Positions 51,099-60,465 of a stretch of DNA of 64,000 bases are shown here, piece by piece; within the stretch, counting starts at the first letter, position 1; each line of letters opens with the position of its first letter. The notes under the pieces are model-generated. The model had not been told where the DNA came from. It worked only from the letters and a program-made list of their open reading frames with translations, and made no database searches. The stretch covers positions 35,694 to 99,693 of the forward strand of contig CAZXVH010000005.1 of assembly GCA_964643965.1 (NCBI GenBank). Reading direction: 5' to 3'. Position numbers and translations under genes: made by a program. The DNA comes from GCA-2746795 sp964643965. Its GTDB lineage: Bacteria > Chloroflexota > Anaerolineae > Promineifilales > Promineifilaceae.

Positions 51099-53174
51099 CT
51101 ACTGTCCACTATTCCCGGTCATCGCCCACAAAAAGGCGTAGACGTCACTTTCTTCCTCGATGAGCTTGCGGATCGGTTTACCCAGGCCATGCCCTGCTTT
51201 CAAGTCGATACGCAGGAGTTGGGGATGGGGGCTGAGAGGAGGAACGGCCGTTTGCAAAGCCGCCGCCAATTTCTTGGAGTGCATGGGTACTACCCGGTCG
51301 TCAGTGTCGCCGGTGGTGATGAGGATGGGCGGGTAAGTCACACCTGGCTGCACATTGTGAACGGGCGAGTAAGCATACAGGGTGGTGAACTGCTCGGCGC
51401 TTTCCTCGGCGTTGCCATACTCTGGCGTCCAGTAGCGGCCGGCCGTAAAGCGGTGGTAGCGCAGCATATCGGCGACAGGCACAGCACAGTGAACCGCGCC
51501 AAACAGATCCGGCCGCTGCACCATGACGGCCGAAACCAGCAGGCCGCCGTTGCTGCGTCCCTGAATAGCGAGTTTGTCAGAATTCGTGTAGCCAGTATGA
51601 ATAAGCCATTCGGCAGCGGCGATAAAGTCGTCGAAAACATTTTGCTTGTTGCCCAACATGCCTGCTTGATGCCACGCTTCGCCATATTCATTGCCGCCGC
51701 GCAAACTGGCCTGGGCGAAGACGCCACCCCGCTCCAGCCAGACCAGTCGCGCCGCCTGGAAAGTGGGCGTTACGTTTAACGAAAAGCCGCCGTAACCATA
51801 CAACAGGGTGGGGTGGCTGCCATCCAGTTCCAACCCTTTTTTGTGGGTGAGGAACAAGGGCACACGGACGCCATCTTTAGACGGGTAGAAAACCTGAGTA
51901 GTTTCATACGCATCGGCGTCAAAATCGAGATGCGGCTGGTGGAAGAGGGTCAGGTCGCCGCTGCTGAAATCATAGCGGAAGATGGTGGGCGGCATGAGGA
52001 AGGATTGGAAGCTGAAGAAAAGCGCGGTATGGTGGCGCTTGCCGGCCAGTTCCAGAATGGAGCCGAGGCCGGGCAACGGCGCCTGGCCGGCCGGGTCGCC
52101 GTTTGCCTGGAAGAAGCGCAGTTGGGCATGGGCGTCTTGTAAGTAGGCGATGACGAACTGGTTGTTGACCATGACGCAAAAGTCGATGACTTGGGGCTGT
52201 TCAGGGATGAGTTCACGCCAGTTTTCCCGCGCCGGCTGGGTGATGTCGATGGCGATGATCCGGCCGTTTTCGGCGTCCAGGTCTGTTTCAAAATAGAAGA
52301 GGGGGCCGTCGTTTTCGATGAAGTGGTACCTGGCGTCCAGATCATCCAGGAGGCGCACAAAGTCGCCGTTTTCGGCCAGATCGCGGTAATAGAAGCGGTT
52401 GCGCCGGTCTGTGCCTTGCCACACCTGCACTAAGAGATAACGGCCGTCTTCACTGATCTGCGGCGCAAAGCCGAGGTCGATGGCGTCTGGCCGGGCGTAG
52501 ATGAGTGTGTCTTTGCTTTGCGCTGTACCTAATTGGTGAAAATAGATGCGCTGGTGGGTGCTGGGCGGGGCGTCCGGCGCCTCATCGGGAGCGGGATAGC
52601 GGGCGTAATAAAAGCCGCTGTTATCTGGCAGCCAGGCGATGTTGGTGAATTTGCACCATTGAATGACCTCGTCAAGCGTTTGGCCGCTGTCGAGGTCTAG
52701 TATGTGGATAGTTTGCCAATCGGAACCATGGATGGAGAGGGTGTAGGCCAGGTAACGGCCGTTTTTGCTGTATGATTCTGTCAGCAGAGCCACCGTGCCA
52801 TCGTCGCTCAGGCTGTTGGGGTCCAGCACCAGGGTTGGTTCACTTGTCAGGCTGTCCGCCACGTAGAGCGCCGCCTGGTTTTGCAGGCCATCATTTTTAC
52901 GAAAGTAATAACGGCCGTTACGCAGTTTCGGCGCACTCACTTTGGCATAATTCCACAAACCAGTCAGCCGGCTTTCAATGGCGGCGCGGTCAGGCAGCGC
53001 TTGCAAAAAATCATGGGCAAACTGATTTTGCGCTTCTGTCCAGGCGATTGTTTCAGGCGAGTGCGGCTCTTCCAGCCAGCGATACGGATCGACGACGGCG
53101 ACGCCGTGATACGCCTCAATGACCTCCTGGATGTGGGCAGGAGGGTAGTGGAATAAGCGGGGATTGGGGGTCAT
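51099..53174 (-). CDS. Prolyl oligopeptidase (S9A)
   Basis: 691 aa from ATG 53174 (GGAG seven bases upstream; a TTG at 53186 is the frame limit). An N-terminal beta-propeller (for example VDPYRWLEEP, then SYSKNGRYLAYTLSIHGSDW) precedes an alpha/beta hydrolase domain. The nucleophile lies in AIQGRSNGGLLVSAV (Ser about 540), the Asp in TTGDTDDRVVP and the His in KAGHGLGK. It cleaves short peptides after proline. There is no signal peptide, so it is cytosolic. Confidence 0.95.
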   Translation of the reverse strand: MTPNPRLFHYPPAHIQEVIEAYHGVAVVDPYRWLEEPHSPETIAWTEAQNQFAHDFLQALPDRAAIESRLTGLWNYAKVSAPKLRNGRYYFRKNDGLQNQAALYVADSLTSEPTLVLDPNSLSDDGTVALLTESYSKNGRYLAYTLSIHGSDWQTIHILDLDSGQTLDEVIQWCKFTNIAWLPDNSGFYYARYPAPDEAPDAPPSTHQRIYFHQLGTAQSKDTLIYARPDAIDLGFAPQISEDGRYLLVQVWQGTDRRNRFYYRDLAENGDFVRLLDDLDARYHFIENDGPLFYFETDLDAENGRIIAIDITQPARENWRELIPEQPQVIDFCVMVNNQFVIAYLQDAHAQLRFFQANGDPAGQAPLPGLGSILELAGKRHHTALFFSFQSFLMPPTIFRYDFSSGDLTLFHQPHLDFDADAYETTQVFYPSKDGVRVPLFLTHKKGLELDGSHPTLLYGYGGFSLNVTPTFQAARLVWLERGGVFAQASLRGGNEYGEAWHQAGMLGNKQNVFDDFIAAAEWLIHTGYTNSDKLAIQGRSNGGLLVSAVMVQRPDLFGAVHCAVPVADMLRYHRFTAGRYWTPEYGNAEESAEQFTTLYAYSPVHNVQPGVTYPPILITTGDTDDRVVPMHSKKLAAALQTAVPPLSPHPQLLRIDLKAGHGLGKPIRKLIEEESDVYAFLWAMTGNSGQ

Positions 53175-53263
53175 GATACGCTCCAATTGCTGAAATAATG
53201 GGGTGATTATCGGTCATATTGAGCGCAATGCAAAGTAATAGCGCCTGGCGCTCCTCATCTAGT

Positions 53264-53391
53264 AGAAAGTGTAAAACATACATATTTTTGTGAAATGAAG
53301 TCTTTTTTTGTAATTACAACGAATTTTAGAAAGGGGTCAATTCGTTATGTTCTAAAATTTGCTGTAATCATGGTGAAAAGTGTAAAGCTAA
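53264..53391. mobile_element. MITE-like element, family 1, copy 2 (inverted, diverged)
   Basis: The right end AAAAGTGTAAAGCTAA is the complement of the left end of copy 1 (7686). The inner ACAACGAATTTTAGAA/TTCTAAAATTTGCTGT and TTTTGTGAAATGA also match copy 1. The left end (53264-53285) is degenerate. It lies between the prolyl oligopeptidase and pckA genes. Confidence 0.65.
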
Positions 53392-53680
53392 CTTGAATCA
53401 TGCCAAAATTCGTGACAGATTCGCTAAAATTCATTTGGAATAAAGTGCGCTTTTCTGTACACTAACCTGGTATCCACTAGCTGCAAATCCATTGTCATAG
53501 TGTATACTTGTCACTGTCCATAGGCATTGTTACCAAGATTCGTTTTAAAATAAAAATCAGGCTTCTCGTGAATTCTACTGGCTCGTCGCGTGACTAGAAA
53601 CGAGCATAAACAGCATTTCCAGGCGTCGCTGCAGGCAGCGTAGATAGTTCACCAGAACATCATAATAGGAGATAAACCCC
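53392..53680 (+). other. Long AT-rich leader of pckA
   Basis: No gene is visible. It contains small hairpins (GCTCGT/ACGAGC near 53581-53606 and CGCTGC-AGG-CAGCG near 53627-53640). A TATACT near 53504 is a weak -10 candidate without a clear -35. AGGAG precedes the ATG. Confidence 0.4.
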
Positions 53681-55291
53681 ATGCAAACTTTTGGTCCATT
53701 TGTCAGCGAATACGGCGTTGAGAACCATGGCATTAAAAATCCGGGTACCGTTTACTGGAATATGAGCACGTCCATGCTTTATGAGCAGATTATTCGCCGT
53801 CGTGAAGGCAATATCGTCCATCTTGGCCCCATCGTAGTTAGCACCGGCGACCATACCGGCCGTTCCCCCAACGATAAATTTGTCGTCAAAGAGCCAACCA
53901 GTGAAGATCATATCTGGTGGGGGAAGGTTAATCGCGAATTCCCGCAAGAAAAATTCAACGCCGTGCATGAAAAAATGATGGCTTACGTGCAGAATCGCGA
54001 CCTCTTTGTCTTTGATGGCTACGTGGGTGCAGACGAACGTTACCAGATGCCAGTGCGCATTATCAATGAATACGCCTGGCACAATATGTTTTCCCGCAAT
54101 ATGTTCATCCGAGAATTTGATCCAGACAAGTTGAAAAAACATGTACCGGAATTCACCGTCATTGATCTACCTCGTTTTCATGCCGAACCAGAAGTGGATG
54201 GCACTAACAGCCAGACCTTCATTTTGGTCGATTTTGGTAAGCGCCTGGTCTTGATTGGCGGTACGGAATACGGCGGCGAAATTAAGAAGAGTATCTTCTC
54301 CGCCATGAACTATTACCTGCCTTTGCGCGGCGTCCTTTCTATGCACTGTTCGGCCAATTACGGCAAAGACCGTGACGACTCCGCCTTATTCTTCGGCTTG
54401 TCTGGCACGGGAAAAACCACGTTGAGCAATGATCCGGACCGCACCCTGATTGGCGACGACGAACATGGTTGGAGTGAAGATGGCGTCTTCAATTTTGAAG
54501 GTGGCTGTTATGCCAAAGTGATTCGCCTGGATCCGAAAGGCGAACCGGAAATTTATGAAACGACCCGCCGCTTCGGCACTATTTTGGAAAACGTGATCTT
54601 CGACAGTCATACCCGCCGCGTAAATTTGGATGATGGCTCCCGTACCCAAAATACCCGCTCCAGTTATCCCATCACCCATATCAAAAATGCAGACCCGGAT
54701 GGCATTGGTGGTCACCCCAAGAACGTTTTCTTCTTGACGGCCGACGCCTTTGGGGTACTACCTCCCATCAGCAAATTAACAAAAGAGCAAGCCATGTACC
54801 ATTTCTTGAGCGGCTATACCGCTAAAGTGGCCGGCACGGAACTGGGCGTTACTGAACCTCAGCCGATTTTTAGCGCTTGTTTTGGCGCTCCCTTCATGCC
54901 GCTGCACCCTGGCGAGTATGCTAAACTGTTAGGCGCAAGATTAGACAAATATGGCTCCAATGTCTGGTTGATCAATACCGGTTGGATTGGCGGGCCGGCC
55001 GGCGTAGCCAGCCGCGTAAAACTGGCTTACACCCGGGCGATGGTCACGGCCGCGCTCACCGGCGCCTTGACTGGTGTAGCAACTGAGGAAGAAGGCTTCT
55101 TTGGGCTGCAAGTGCCGCTGTCTGTGCCGGGCGTGCCCTCCGAGGTTTTAAATGCGCGAAACGCCTGGGCAGACAAGGACGCTTATGATGCACAGGCTAC
55201 AAGGCTGGTTAATATGTTTATCAATAATTTTAAGCAGTTTGAGGATGGCGTTTCTGATGCGGTGAAGGCGGCCGGCCCTAAAGCTCAGTAA
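53681..55291 (+). CDS. pckA: Phosphoenolpyruvate carboxykinase (ATP)
   Basis: 536 aa. It converts oxaloacetate plus ATP to PEP and CO2 in gluconeogenesis. The kinase-1a P-loop is GLSGTGKTTLSNDP (about 238-251). Also visible are IGDDEHGWSEDGVFNFEGG (metal-binding Asp/His), RSPNDKFVVKEP at the N-terminus, and NVFFLTADAFGVLPPISKLT. Full-length for the ATP-dependent family. It has a long leader of its own and a hairpin after its end. Confidence 0.96.
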   Translation: MQTFGPFVSEYGVENHGIKNPGTVYWNMSTSMLYEQIIRRREGNIVHLGPIVVSTGDHTGRSPNDKFVVKEPTSEDHIWWGKVNREFPQEKFNAVHEKMMAYVQNRDLFVFDGYVGADERYQMPVRIINEYAWHNMFSRNMFIREFDPDKLKKHVPEFTVIDLPRFHAEPEVDGTNSQTFILVDFGKRLVLIGGTEYGGEIKKSIFSAMNYYLPLRGVLSMHCSANYGKDRDDSALFFGLSGTGKTTLSNDPDRTLIGDDEHGWSEDGVFNFEGGCYAKVIRLDPKGEPEIYETTRRFGTILENVIFDSHTRRVNLDDGSRTQNTRSSYPITHIKNADPDGIGGHPKNVFFLTADAFGVLPPISKLTKEQAMYHFLSGYTAKVAGTELGVTEPQPIFSACFGAPFMPLHPGEYAKLLGARLDKYGSNVWLINTGWIGGPAGVASRVKLAYTRAMVTAALTGALTGVATEEEGFFGLQVPLSVPGVPSEVLNARNAWADKDAYDAQATRLVNMFINNFKQFEDGVSDAVKAAGPKAQ

Positions 55292-55322
55292 ACGCTGACC
55301 GGCTTTTGTTTGTTGTGTAATG

Positions 55323-55351
55323 AAGCGGAACGACATCACGTCGTTCCGCTT
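55323..55351. terminator. Bidirectional hairpin between pckA and the M32 gene
   Basis: AAGCGGAACGAC (55323-55334) pairs with GTCGTTCCGCTT (55340-55351). The two genes converge here. T runs on either side are short. Confidence 0.7.
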
Positions 55352-55372
55352 TCTGTTCCTTAACTCCCTTCG

Positions 55373-56881
55373 TTACGCTAAATCGTATAATTCGCCAAAT
55401 TTGGTGTGCAAGTAACGCATATAGGGGTCAATGCTCAAGGGGCCGCCGGTGATGCGCTCCAGCAGTTCATTGGCCGTAAACTTGCTGCCATGCTGGTAAA
55501 TATGTTCTCGCAGCCAGCCATGCAGCGTCGCAAACTCTCCTTGTTCTATCTCGGCCGGGATTTGGGGCAGCGCTGCCACTGCTTTCTCAAAAAAGGCGGC
55601 GCTCATGATATTGCCCAATGTGTAACCCTGGAACGCCCCGCCGATCATGCCGCCATACCAATGCACATCTTGCAGCACCCCGTTTACGTCGCTGGGCGCT
55701 TGAATGCCCAGGTCAGATTGGTAGCGGGAATGCCAGGCGGCCGGCAAATCCTGCAGCGCCAGCGACCCTTCTAGCAGCGCCAGTTCCAGGTCAAAGCGGA
55801 TCATGACGTGCAGGTTATAGGTCACTTCGTCGGCGTCCGTGCGGATGAGTGACTTTTCCACGCGATTGATGGCCCGGTAGAAGGCGTCCATCTCTACATC
55901 CCCCAACTGCGCCGGAAAAGCAGCTTGAATCTTCGGGTAATAATGAACCCAGAAGCGGCGGCTGCGCCCTACCAGGTTTTCCCACAAGCGAGATTGGCTT
56001 TCATGGACGCCGGAAGAAGCGCCATTGGCTAACGGTGTGCCATCCAGGCGCTGGTTGATGCCCAATTCATACATGGCATGGCCCGATTCATGCAAGGTGC
56101 TAAACAAGGCTTCGTTTAAATCGTCTTCCTTAACGCGGGTGGTGATGCGCACATCGCCCAAAGCAAATTTGGTCATGAATGGGTGATGGGTGATATCTTG
56201 CCGGCCGCGTTGGAAATCGTAGCCAAATGCTTTGATGATCGTTTTGCCAAAGGCCAACTGTTCATCTTGAGGGTAGGTTTTGTGCAGGAAGCTGTTATCG
56301 GCCGGGGGCTGGCTGCTGATTTGCTGCACTAAGGGCACTAACTGCTGGCGTAGATCGGCAAAGACGGCGCGTACTGATTCCGCTTTCATGCCTTCGTCGG
56401 ACATGTCGATGAGCGGATCGGCGATGTGGTCGTAGCCGGGGAAGCAGTTGGCGATCTGACGGCTGAAGTCGAGTGTTTTTTCCAGGTAGGGCAGCACGGC
56501 CGTGAAGTCGTTGTGGGGCCTGGCTACGGTCCACGCCTGGTAGCCAGCGGCGGCATGACCATAAAAGGCGGACAGCAGGCTGGCGGGCACTTTGGTGGAC
56601 TTTTCATACGCCCGGCGAGTGACGCGGATCAGGCTGGCGTCGTCATTGTCGTAGGGCAGGCTTTCGCCATAGGCTTGCAGATCGTCGAGCAGTTTGCCTA
56701 CGGCCGGATCGATGAATTTTTCGTGGGCCAGACGGCTCAAAGTCGCCATTTGCCGGCCGCGGGCAGCCGCGCCACCAGGGGGCATATAGGTGCTTTGGTC
56801 CCAATTGAGCAGAGCGGCCGCCCCTTCGAGATCGTTGATTTCCAGTAAACGAGTTTTTAATTCTTGCAGTTTCTTTTCCAT
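55373..56881 (-). CDS. M32 carboxypeptidase (Taq type)
   Basis: 502 aa, family-typical length. The zinc site HESGHAMYE is at 264-268 (H-E-x-x-H). Other family signatures are DDLNEALFSTL before it, GVHESQSRLWENLVGRSRRF after it, and DEVTYNLHVMIRFDLE. It removes C-terminal residues from peptides and is cytosolic. Good start Met with no signal peptide. Confidence 0.95.
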   Translation of the reverse strand: MEKKLQELKTRLLEINDLEGAAALLNWDQSTYMPPGGAAARGRQMATLSRLAHEKFIDPAVGKLLDDLQAYGESLPYDNDDASLIRVTRRAYEKSTKVPASLLSAFYGHAAAGYQAWTVARPHNDFTAVLPYLEKTLDFSRQIANCFPGYDHIADPLIDMSDEGMKAESVRAVFADLRQQLVPLVQQISSQPPADNSFLHKTYPQDEQLAFGKTIIKAFGYDFQRGRQDITHHPFMTKFALGDVRITTRVKEDDLNEALFSTLHESGHAMYELGINQRLDGTPLANGASSGVHESQSRLWENLVGRSRRFWVHYYPKIQAAFPAQLGDVEMDAFYRAINRVEKSLIRTDADEVTYNLHVMIRFDLELALLEGSLALQDLPAAWHSRYQSDLGIQAPSDVNGVLQDVHWYGGMIGGAFQGYTLGNIMSAAFFEKAVAALPQIPAEIEQGEFATLHGWLREHIYQHGSKFTANELLERITGGPLSIDPYMRYLHTKFGELYDLA

Positions 56882-57127
56882 GATTTGACTCCAAATTGGT
56901 ATGCAGTGGTTAATGGAAATATGGTATCTGAAAGCGAGGGGATGTCAATCGTGGCGCGCCACAAGAAAATATAAACCAGGTTTGTGGATAACCCCGCCAA
57001 TGTACCTAAACGGCCGTTTCCCCATTTCCCATCTTTCCCCCCTGTGTTATCATAAGTTCCCCAAACAACAACGTTGATAGTCACGCCAAACAAGTGGACT
57101 CATCAGGCTGGCGCATAGGCGAAACGA

Positions 57128-57216
57128 ATGAATCAGTGGACAGTTAGTAGTGAACAGCGGTCAGTAAGGCGACAGGTTTTACTGACTACTGACCACTGAT
57201 CACTGACCACTAAAAA
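57128..57216. repeat. CAGTGGTCAGT-type microrepeat before the Mo-hydroxylase gene
   Basis: Units such as AGTGGACAGTTAGTAGTGA, ACTGACTACTGACCACTGA and TCACTGACCACTA recur in both orientations and can fold. This is the same phrase family as at 43797-43845. Confidence 0.6.
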
Positions 57217-57277
57217 GCGCCCCACCCTTATTCGTTTGTCAGCCACTATCGGGGCCTTCGATCCTTGGAGGACTCTC

Positions 57278-59863
57278 ATGAAATTTTTCCTAAACGGAGA
57301 ACAAAAAGAATACAATGGTGATCCCGATCTGCCGCTGTTGACCTATTTGCGTGATATTGAAGGCATTACCTCGCCCAAAGATGGCTGTGCGCCGCAAGCC
57401 GCTTGCGGCTGCTGTGCCGTTGATCTGGATGGCAAGGCGGTGCTTTCTTGCGTTACCAAAATGAGCAAAGCGGCAGGCGGCCACGTCACCACCACCGATG
57501 GCTTGGGCGAGTACCGGCAGAAGGTGTATGCCAACGCCTTTGTGGAAAAAGGCGGCGTTCAGTGCGGTTTTTGCATTCCCGGCATTGTCATACAGTCTAA
57601 CGCCCTCATCAACAACAACCCCACACCCAGCCGCGCCGACATCCAAAAAGCATTGACGCCCCATCTCTGCCGTTGCACCGGCTACAAAAAGATCATCGAC
57701 GCCGTGCAATATGCGGCCGAGGCCATCCACAAAGAAGAAGAGATTCCAGAGCCGGGTGGCAATGGCAAAGGCCCCGTTGGCACACGCTTGCCCAAGTATA
57801 AAGCGCAAGATTTAGTGCTGGGTTTCCACAACTATGTCGATGACATCAAGATGGAAGGCATGGTGTATGGCGCGTTGCGCTTCAGCGACCATCCTCGGGC
57901 CAGGGTGCTGAAGATTGATACCAGTGCGGCGGAAAAGATGGCGGGGGTAATACGGGTGGTAACGGGCGCCGACGTTCCCGGAGAGCGCACCATTGGCCTC
58001 ATCAAACAAGATTGGCCGCTCATGGTGATTGAAGGGGAAATCACCCGCTACATCGGTGATGTGCTGGCCGGTGTGGTGGCTGAAACGGAGGCCATTGCAC
58101 GGCAGGCGGCGGCGCTCATCCGCGTGGAATACGAGGTGTTGGAGCCGCTCACCGACATGCACAAAGCGTTAGACCCCGATGCCCCTCAGATCCATGCCGC
58201 TGGCAACAAATTGTCGCGCAGTTATACCAGTCGGGGCGATGTAGCCGAAGCGCGGAAAAAATCAGCTTATATTGCGCGTAGCGAGTTTGAGACGCAATGG
58301 ATTGAACATGGATTTATGGAAACAGAAACGGCCGTTGCCTATCCCGTTGCCGATGGGTTAGAGGTGTTGTCGCAAGGGCAGGGTGTATATGATGACCGCA
58401 TCCAGATTGCCAAGCTGTTAGGTTGGCCCCTGGAAAAAGTGCGCGTGATTATGGTGCCCAATGGCGGCGGTTTTGGCGGCAAGGAAGACTTGACCGTGCA
58501 AGGCCATGCCGCGCTGATGGCCCATTTGTTGGGCGTGCCCGTCAAAGTGCGCCTCACCCGTGATGAGTCGATTGTGATGCACCCCAAACGCCATCCCATC
58601 TGGATGGATTATGAAATTGGCTGTGATGCGCAGGGTAAACTGACCTTTGTCAAGGTCAAATTCCTGGGCGACACGGGGGCGTATGCCTCCGTGGGCATGA
58701 AGGTCTTGGAACGGTCGGCGGGACATGCTACCGGCGCGTACAATGTGCCGGTGACGGATGTGGAGGGGATTGCCGTCTATACCAACAACGTGCCTTGCGG
58801 GGCGATGCGTGGTTTTGGCGTCAACCAGGCGGCGTTTGGCCTGGAGAGTTTGCTCGATGAGCTGTGCGAACAGGGCGGCTTCGACCGCTGGCAGTTCCGC
58901 TACGACAATGCCTTGCAAAACGGCGACATGACGGCCACCAATCAGGTGATTGAGGGTGGGGCTGGCGCACGAGAGACCTTGTTGGCGGTGAAAGATGCGT
59001 TTTATGCGGCCAAATATGCGGGTCTGGCCTGCGGCATTAAGAACACGGGCATTGGCAACGGCATGCCTGATGCCGCGTCGGCGCTGATTACGATTGCCGC
59101 CCCTGATAAAGTGATCATCGACCATGGCTGGACGGAGATGGGGCAAGGCGTGAACACCATTGCCACGCAGGTGGTCTGCACGGAAACAGGTATTGATCCC
59201 AAGCTGATTGAGGTGCGTATTGACACCATGGCGGAGCAGGAAGCGGGCATGACAACAGCCTCCCGCGCCACCTCGTTGGTGGGCAATGCGCTGATTGATG
59301 CCTGCAAACAGCTCAAGAAAGATTTGCAAAGCCATGATTTGGCTGAGCTAGTGGGTAACTCCTATCGCGGTGAGTGGGTGGTGGATTGGACGACGAAGCC
59401 AGGGGCGATGGTGGAGAAGGTGTATACACATTATTCGTACAGCTATGCCACGCAGTTGGTGGTGTTGGACGATGACGGCCGGGTGCAGAAGATTACGGCC
59501 GCCCATGACGCCGGCAAGATTTTCAACCCGACTTTGTTTGAGGGGCAGTTAGAAGGGTCGCTTCATATGGGCTTGGGTTATGCGATTAGTGAACAGATTG
59601 AAATGGAAAACGGCCGTCCTAAATCGACCCGTTTACGCAAGATGGGCATTTTACGCGCCAAAGAGATGCCAGAGCTAGAAATTATCGGTGTGGAAGTGCC
59701 AGACCCATATGGCCCCTACGGGGCGAAAGGTGTAGGCGAGATTGGCCTGGTGCCCACGGCTGGCGCTGTTGCCAACGCGCTCTACCAGTTCGATGGCATT
59801 CGGCGTAAGAAGCTGCCCATGGATTTGCCTAAGAAGAAGCGGGTAGTGAAACCGGCTAGTTGA
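57278..59863 (+). CDS. Molybdenum hydroxylase (xanthine dehydrogenase-like), 2Fe-2S and Mo domains fused
   Basis: 861 aa from ATG 57278 (GGAGG upstream). The N-terminal plant-type 2Fe-2S domain has C37, C43, C46 and C58 (KDGCAPQAACGCCAVDLDG). The second cluster domain has CGFC and HLCRCTGYKKIIDA. The Mo-pterin part has GGGFGGKEDLTVQGHAAL, PCGAMRGFGVNQAAFGLESL and late YGPYGAKGVGEIG with its Glu. FAD is absent, as in aldehyde oxidoreductase-type fusions. The KDGCAPQ and GKEDLTVQ signatures resemble the selenium-dependent xanthine dehydrogenase group, whose selenium is a labile cofactor, not selenocysteine. The substrate, a purine or N-heterocycle, is inferred. Confidence 0.85.
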   Translation: MKFFLNGEQKEYNGDPDLPLLTYLRDIEGITSPKDGCAPQAACGCCAVDLDGKAVLSCVTKMSKAAGGHVTTTDGLGEYRQKVYANAFVEKGGVQCGFCIPGIVIQSNALINNNPTPSRADIQKALTPHLCRCTGYKKIIDAVQYAAEAIHKEEEIPEPGGNGKGPVGTRLPKYKAQDLVLGFHNYVDDIKMEGMVYGALRFSDHPRARVLKIDTSAAEKMAGVIRVVTGADVPGERTIGLIKQDWPLMVIEGEITRYIGDVLAGVVAETEAIARQAAALIRVEYEVLEPLTDMHKALDPDAPQIHAAGNKLSRSYTSRGDVAEARKKSAYIARSEFETQWIEHGFMETETAVAYPVADGLEVLSQGQGVYDDRIQIAKLLGWPLEKVRVIMVPNGGGFGGKEDLTVQGHAALMAHLLGVPVKVRLTRDESIVMHPKRHPIWMDYEIGCDAQGKLTFVKVKFLGDTGAYASVGMKVLERSAGHATGAYNVPVTDVEGIAVYTNNVPCGAMRGFGVNQAAFGLESLLDELCEQGGFDRWQFRYDNALQNGDMTATNQVIEGGAGARETLLAVKDAFYAAKYAGLACGIKNTGIGNGMPDAASALITIAAPDKVIIDHGWTEMGQGVNTIATQVVCTETGIDPKLIEVRIDTMAEQEAGMTTASRATSLVGNALIDACKQLKKDLQSHDLAELVGNSYRGEWVVDWTTKPGAMVEKVYTHYSYSYATQLVVLDDDGRVQKITAAHDAGKIFNPTLFEGQLEGSLHMGLGYAISEQIEMENGRPKSTRLRKMGILRAKEMPELEIIGVEVPDPYGPYGAKGVGEIGLVPTAGAVANALYQFDGIRRKKLPMDLPKKKRVVKPAS

Positions 59864-59887
59864 GTTTTGATTCATGTATAATGAATA

Positions 59888-60127
59888 ATGTACTTTGAAA
59901 TTGTTGGCGAGATCACGGATGTTGAGATTATTGCGAGAGGTTCTGGCATTCGTGATCTTGCCAAGTTGAATGAGCGGTATGGTACTGGTAATTGGCGCAA
60001 GTTGAAAGGTTTTGCCACTGTGGAGCTTGGTAACGGCCGTTTGCGTTTGGTTGAACTCCATTGGTATGAAGCACATGGCAAAGGGAAGCGGTTGATAAAA
60101 ATAAAACGCTATTTGGATGAATCATGA
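59888..60127 (+). CDS. Small protein, toxin-like layout, unknown
   Basis: 79 aa: TDVEIIARGSGIRDLAKLNE then WRKLKGFATVELGNGRLRLV. A short basic beta-rich protein of a type often found in two-gene units. Its end overlaps the next gene by 4 bases. NGR is an ACGGCCGT copy. No catalytic residue is named. Confidence 0.65.
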   Translation: MYFEIVGEITDVEIIARGSGIRDLAKLNERYGTGNWRKLKGFATVELGNGRLRLVELHWYEAHGKGKRLIKIKRYLDES

Positions 60128-60354
60128 ATGATCAGATAAAAGGGAAATACGTTATTTGCATCAATAATCAAAACGCTGATGATTTACAGGTTCGTAAAAT
60201 CTATGAAACGATGCCGGATAAATCAGCGGCTGAAGATGGATATGTTCGCATTGTGGATGATTCAGGTGAAGATTATCTTTATCCAGCGGATTATTTTGTA
60301 CCGGTGAAGCTACCACGCCTAGTTGAAAAGGCTGTTTTTACAGTACCAGCATAG
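60124..60354 (+). CDS. Small acidic partner protein, unknown
   Basis: 76 aa: KGKYVICINNQNADDLQVRK and YVRIVDDSGEDYLYPADYFV. Start overlaps the previous stop (ATGA). Proteins of this pattern (IxNxxxxDLxxxKxYxxLPD-like) commonly sit next to the preceding small gene; the pair may be a two-component module, possibly toxin-antitoxin, but this is inference. Confidence 0.65.
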   Translation: MNDQIKGKYVICINNQNADDLQVRKIYETMPDKSAAEDGYVRIVDDSGEDYLYPADYFVPVKLPRLVEKAVFTVPA

Positions 60355-60413
60355 TGCTTTTTCAATCATTCAGGGTGTAGGAAATAAACCACAAAGGGTG
60401 CGGAGACCGTAAC

Positions 60414-60450
60414 GCGATTTGGTAAATCGCAGTCCGATTTGCCAAATCGG
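60414..60450 (+). promoter_or_regulatory. Two tandem hairpins before udk
   Basis: GCGATTT-GGT-AAATCGC (60414-60430) and CCGATTT-GCC-AAATCGG (60434-60450) are near-identical, directly upstream of the AAGGAG and ATG of udk. They could limit or protect translation start, or be simple repeats. Confidence 0.5.
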
Positions 60451-60465
60451 TTTACAAGGAGTGTT

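Noticed and set aside
53500..53510. Promoter for pckA at TATACT
   Set aside because: No acceptable -35 at 16-18 bp; not listed as a promoter.
57312..57460. Sec-type recoding in the molybdenum hydroxylase
   Set aside because: No in-frame TGA was found; selenium in this family is a labile cofactor.
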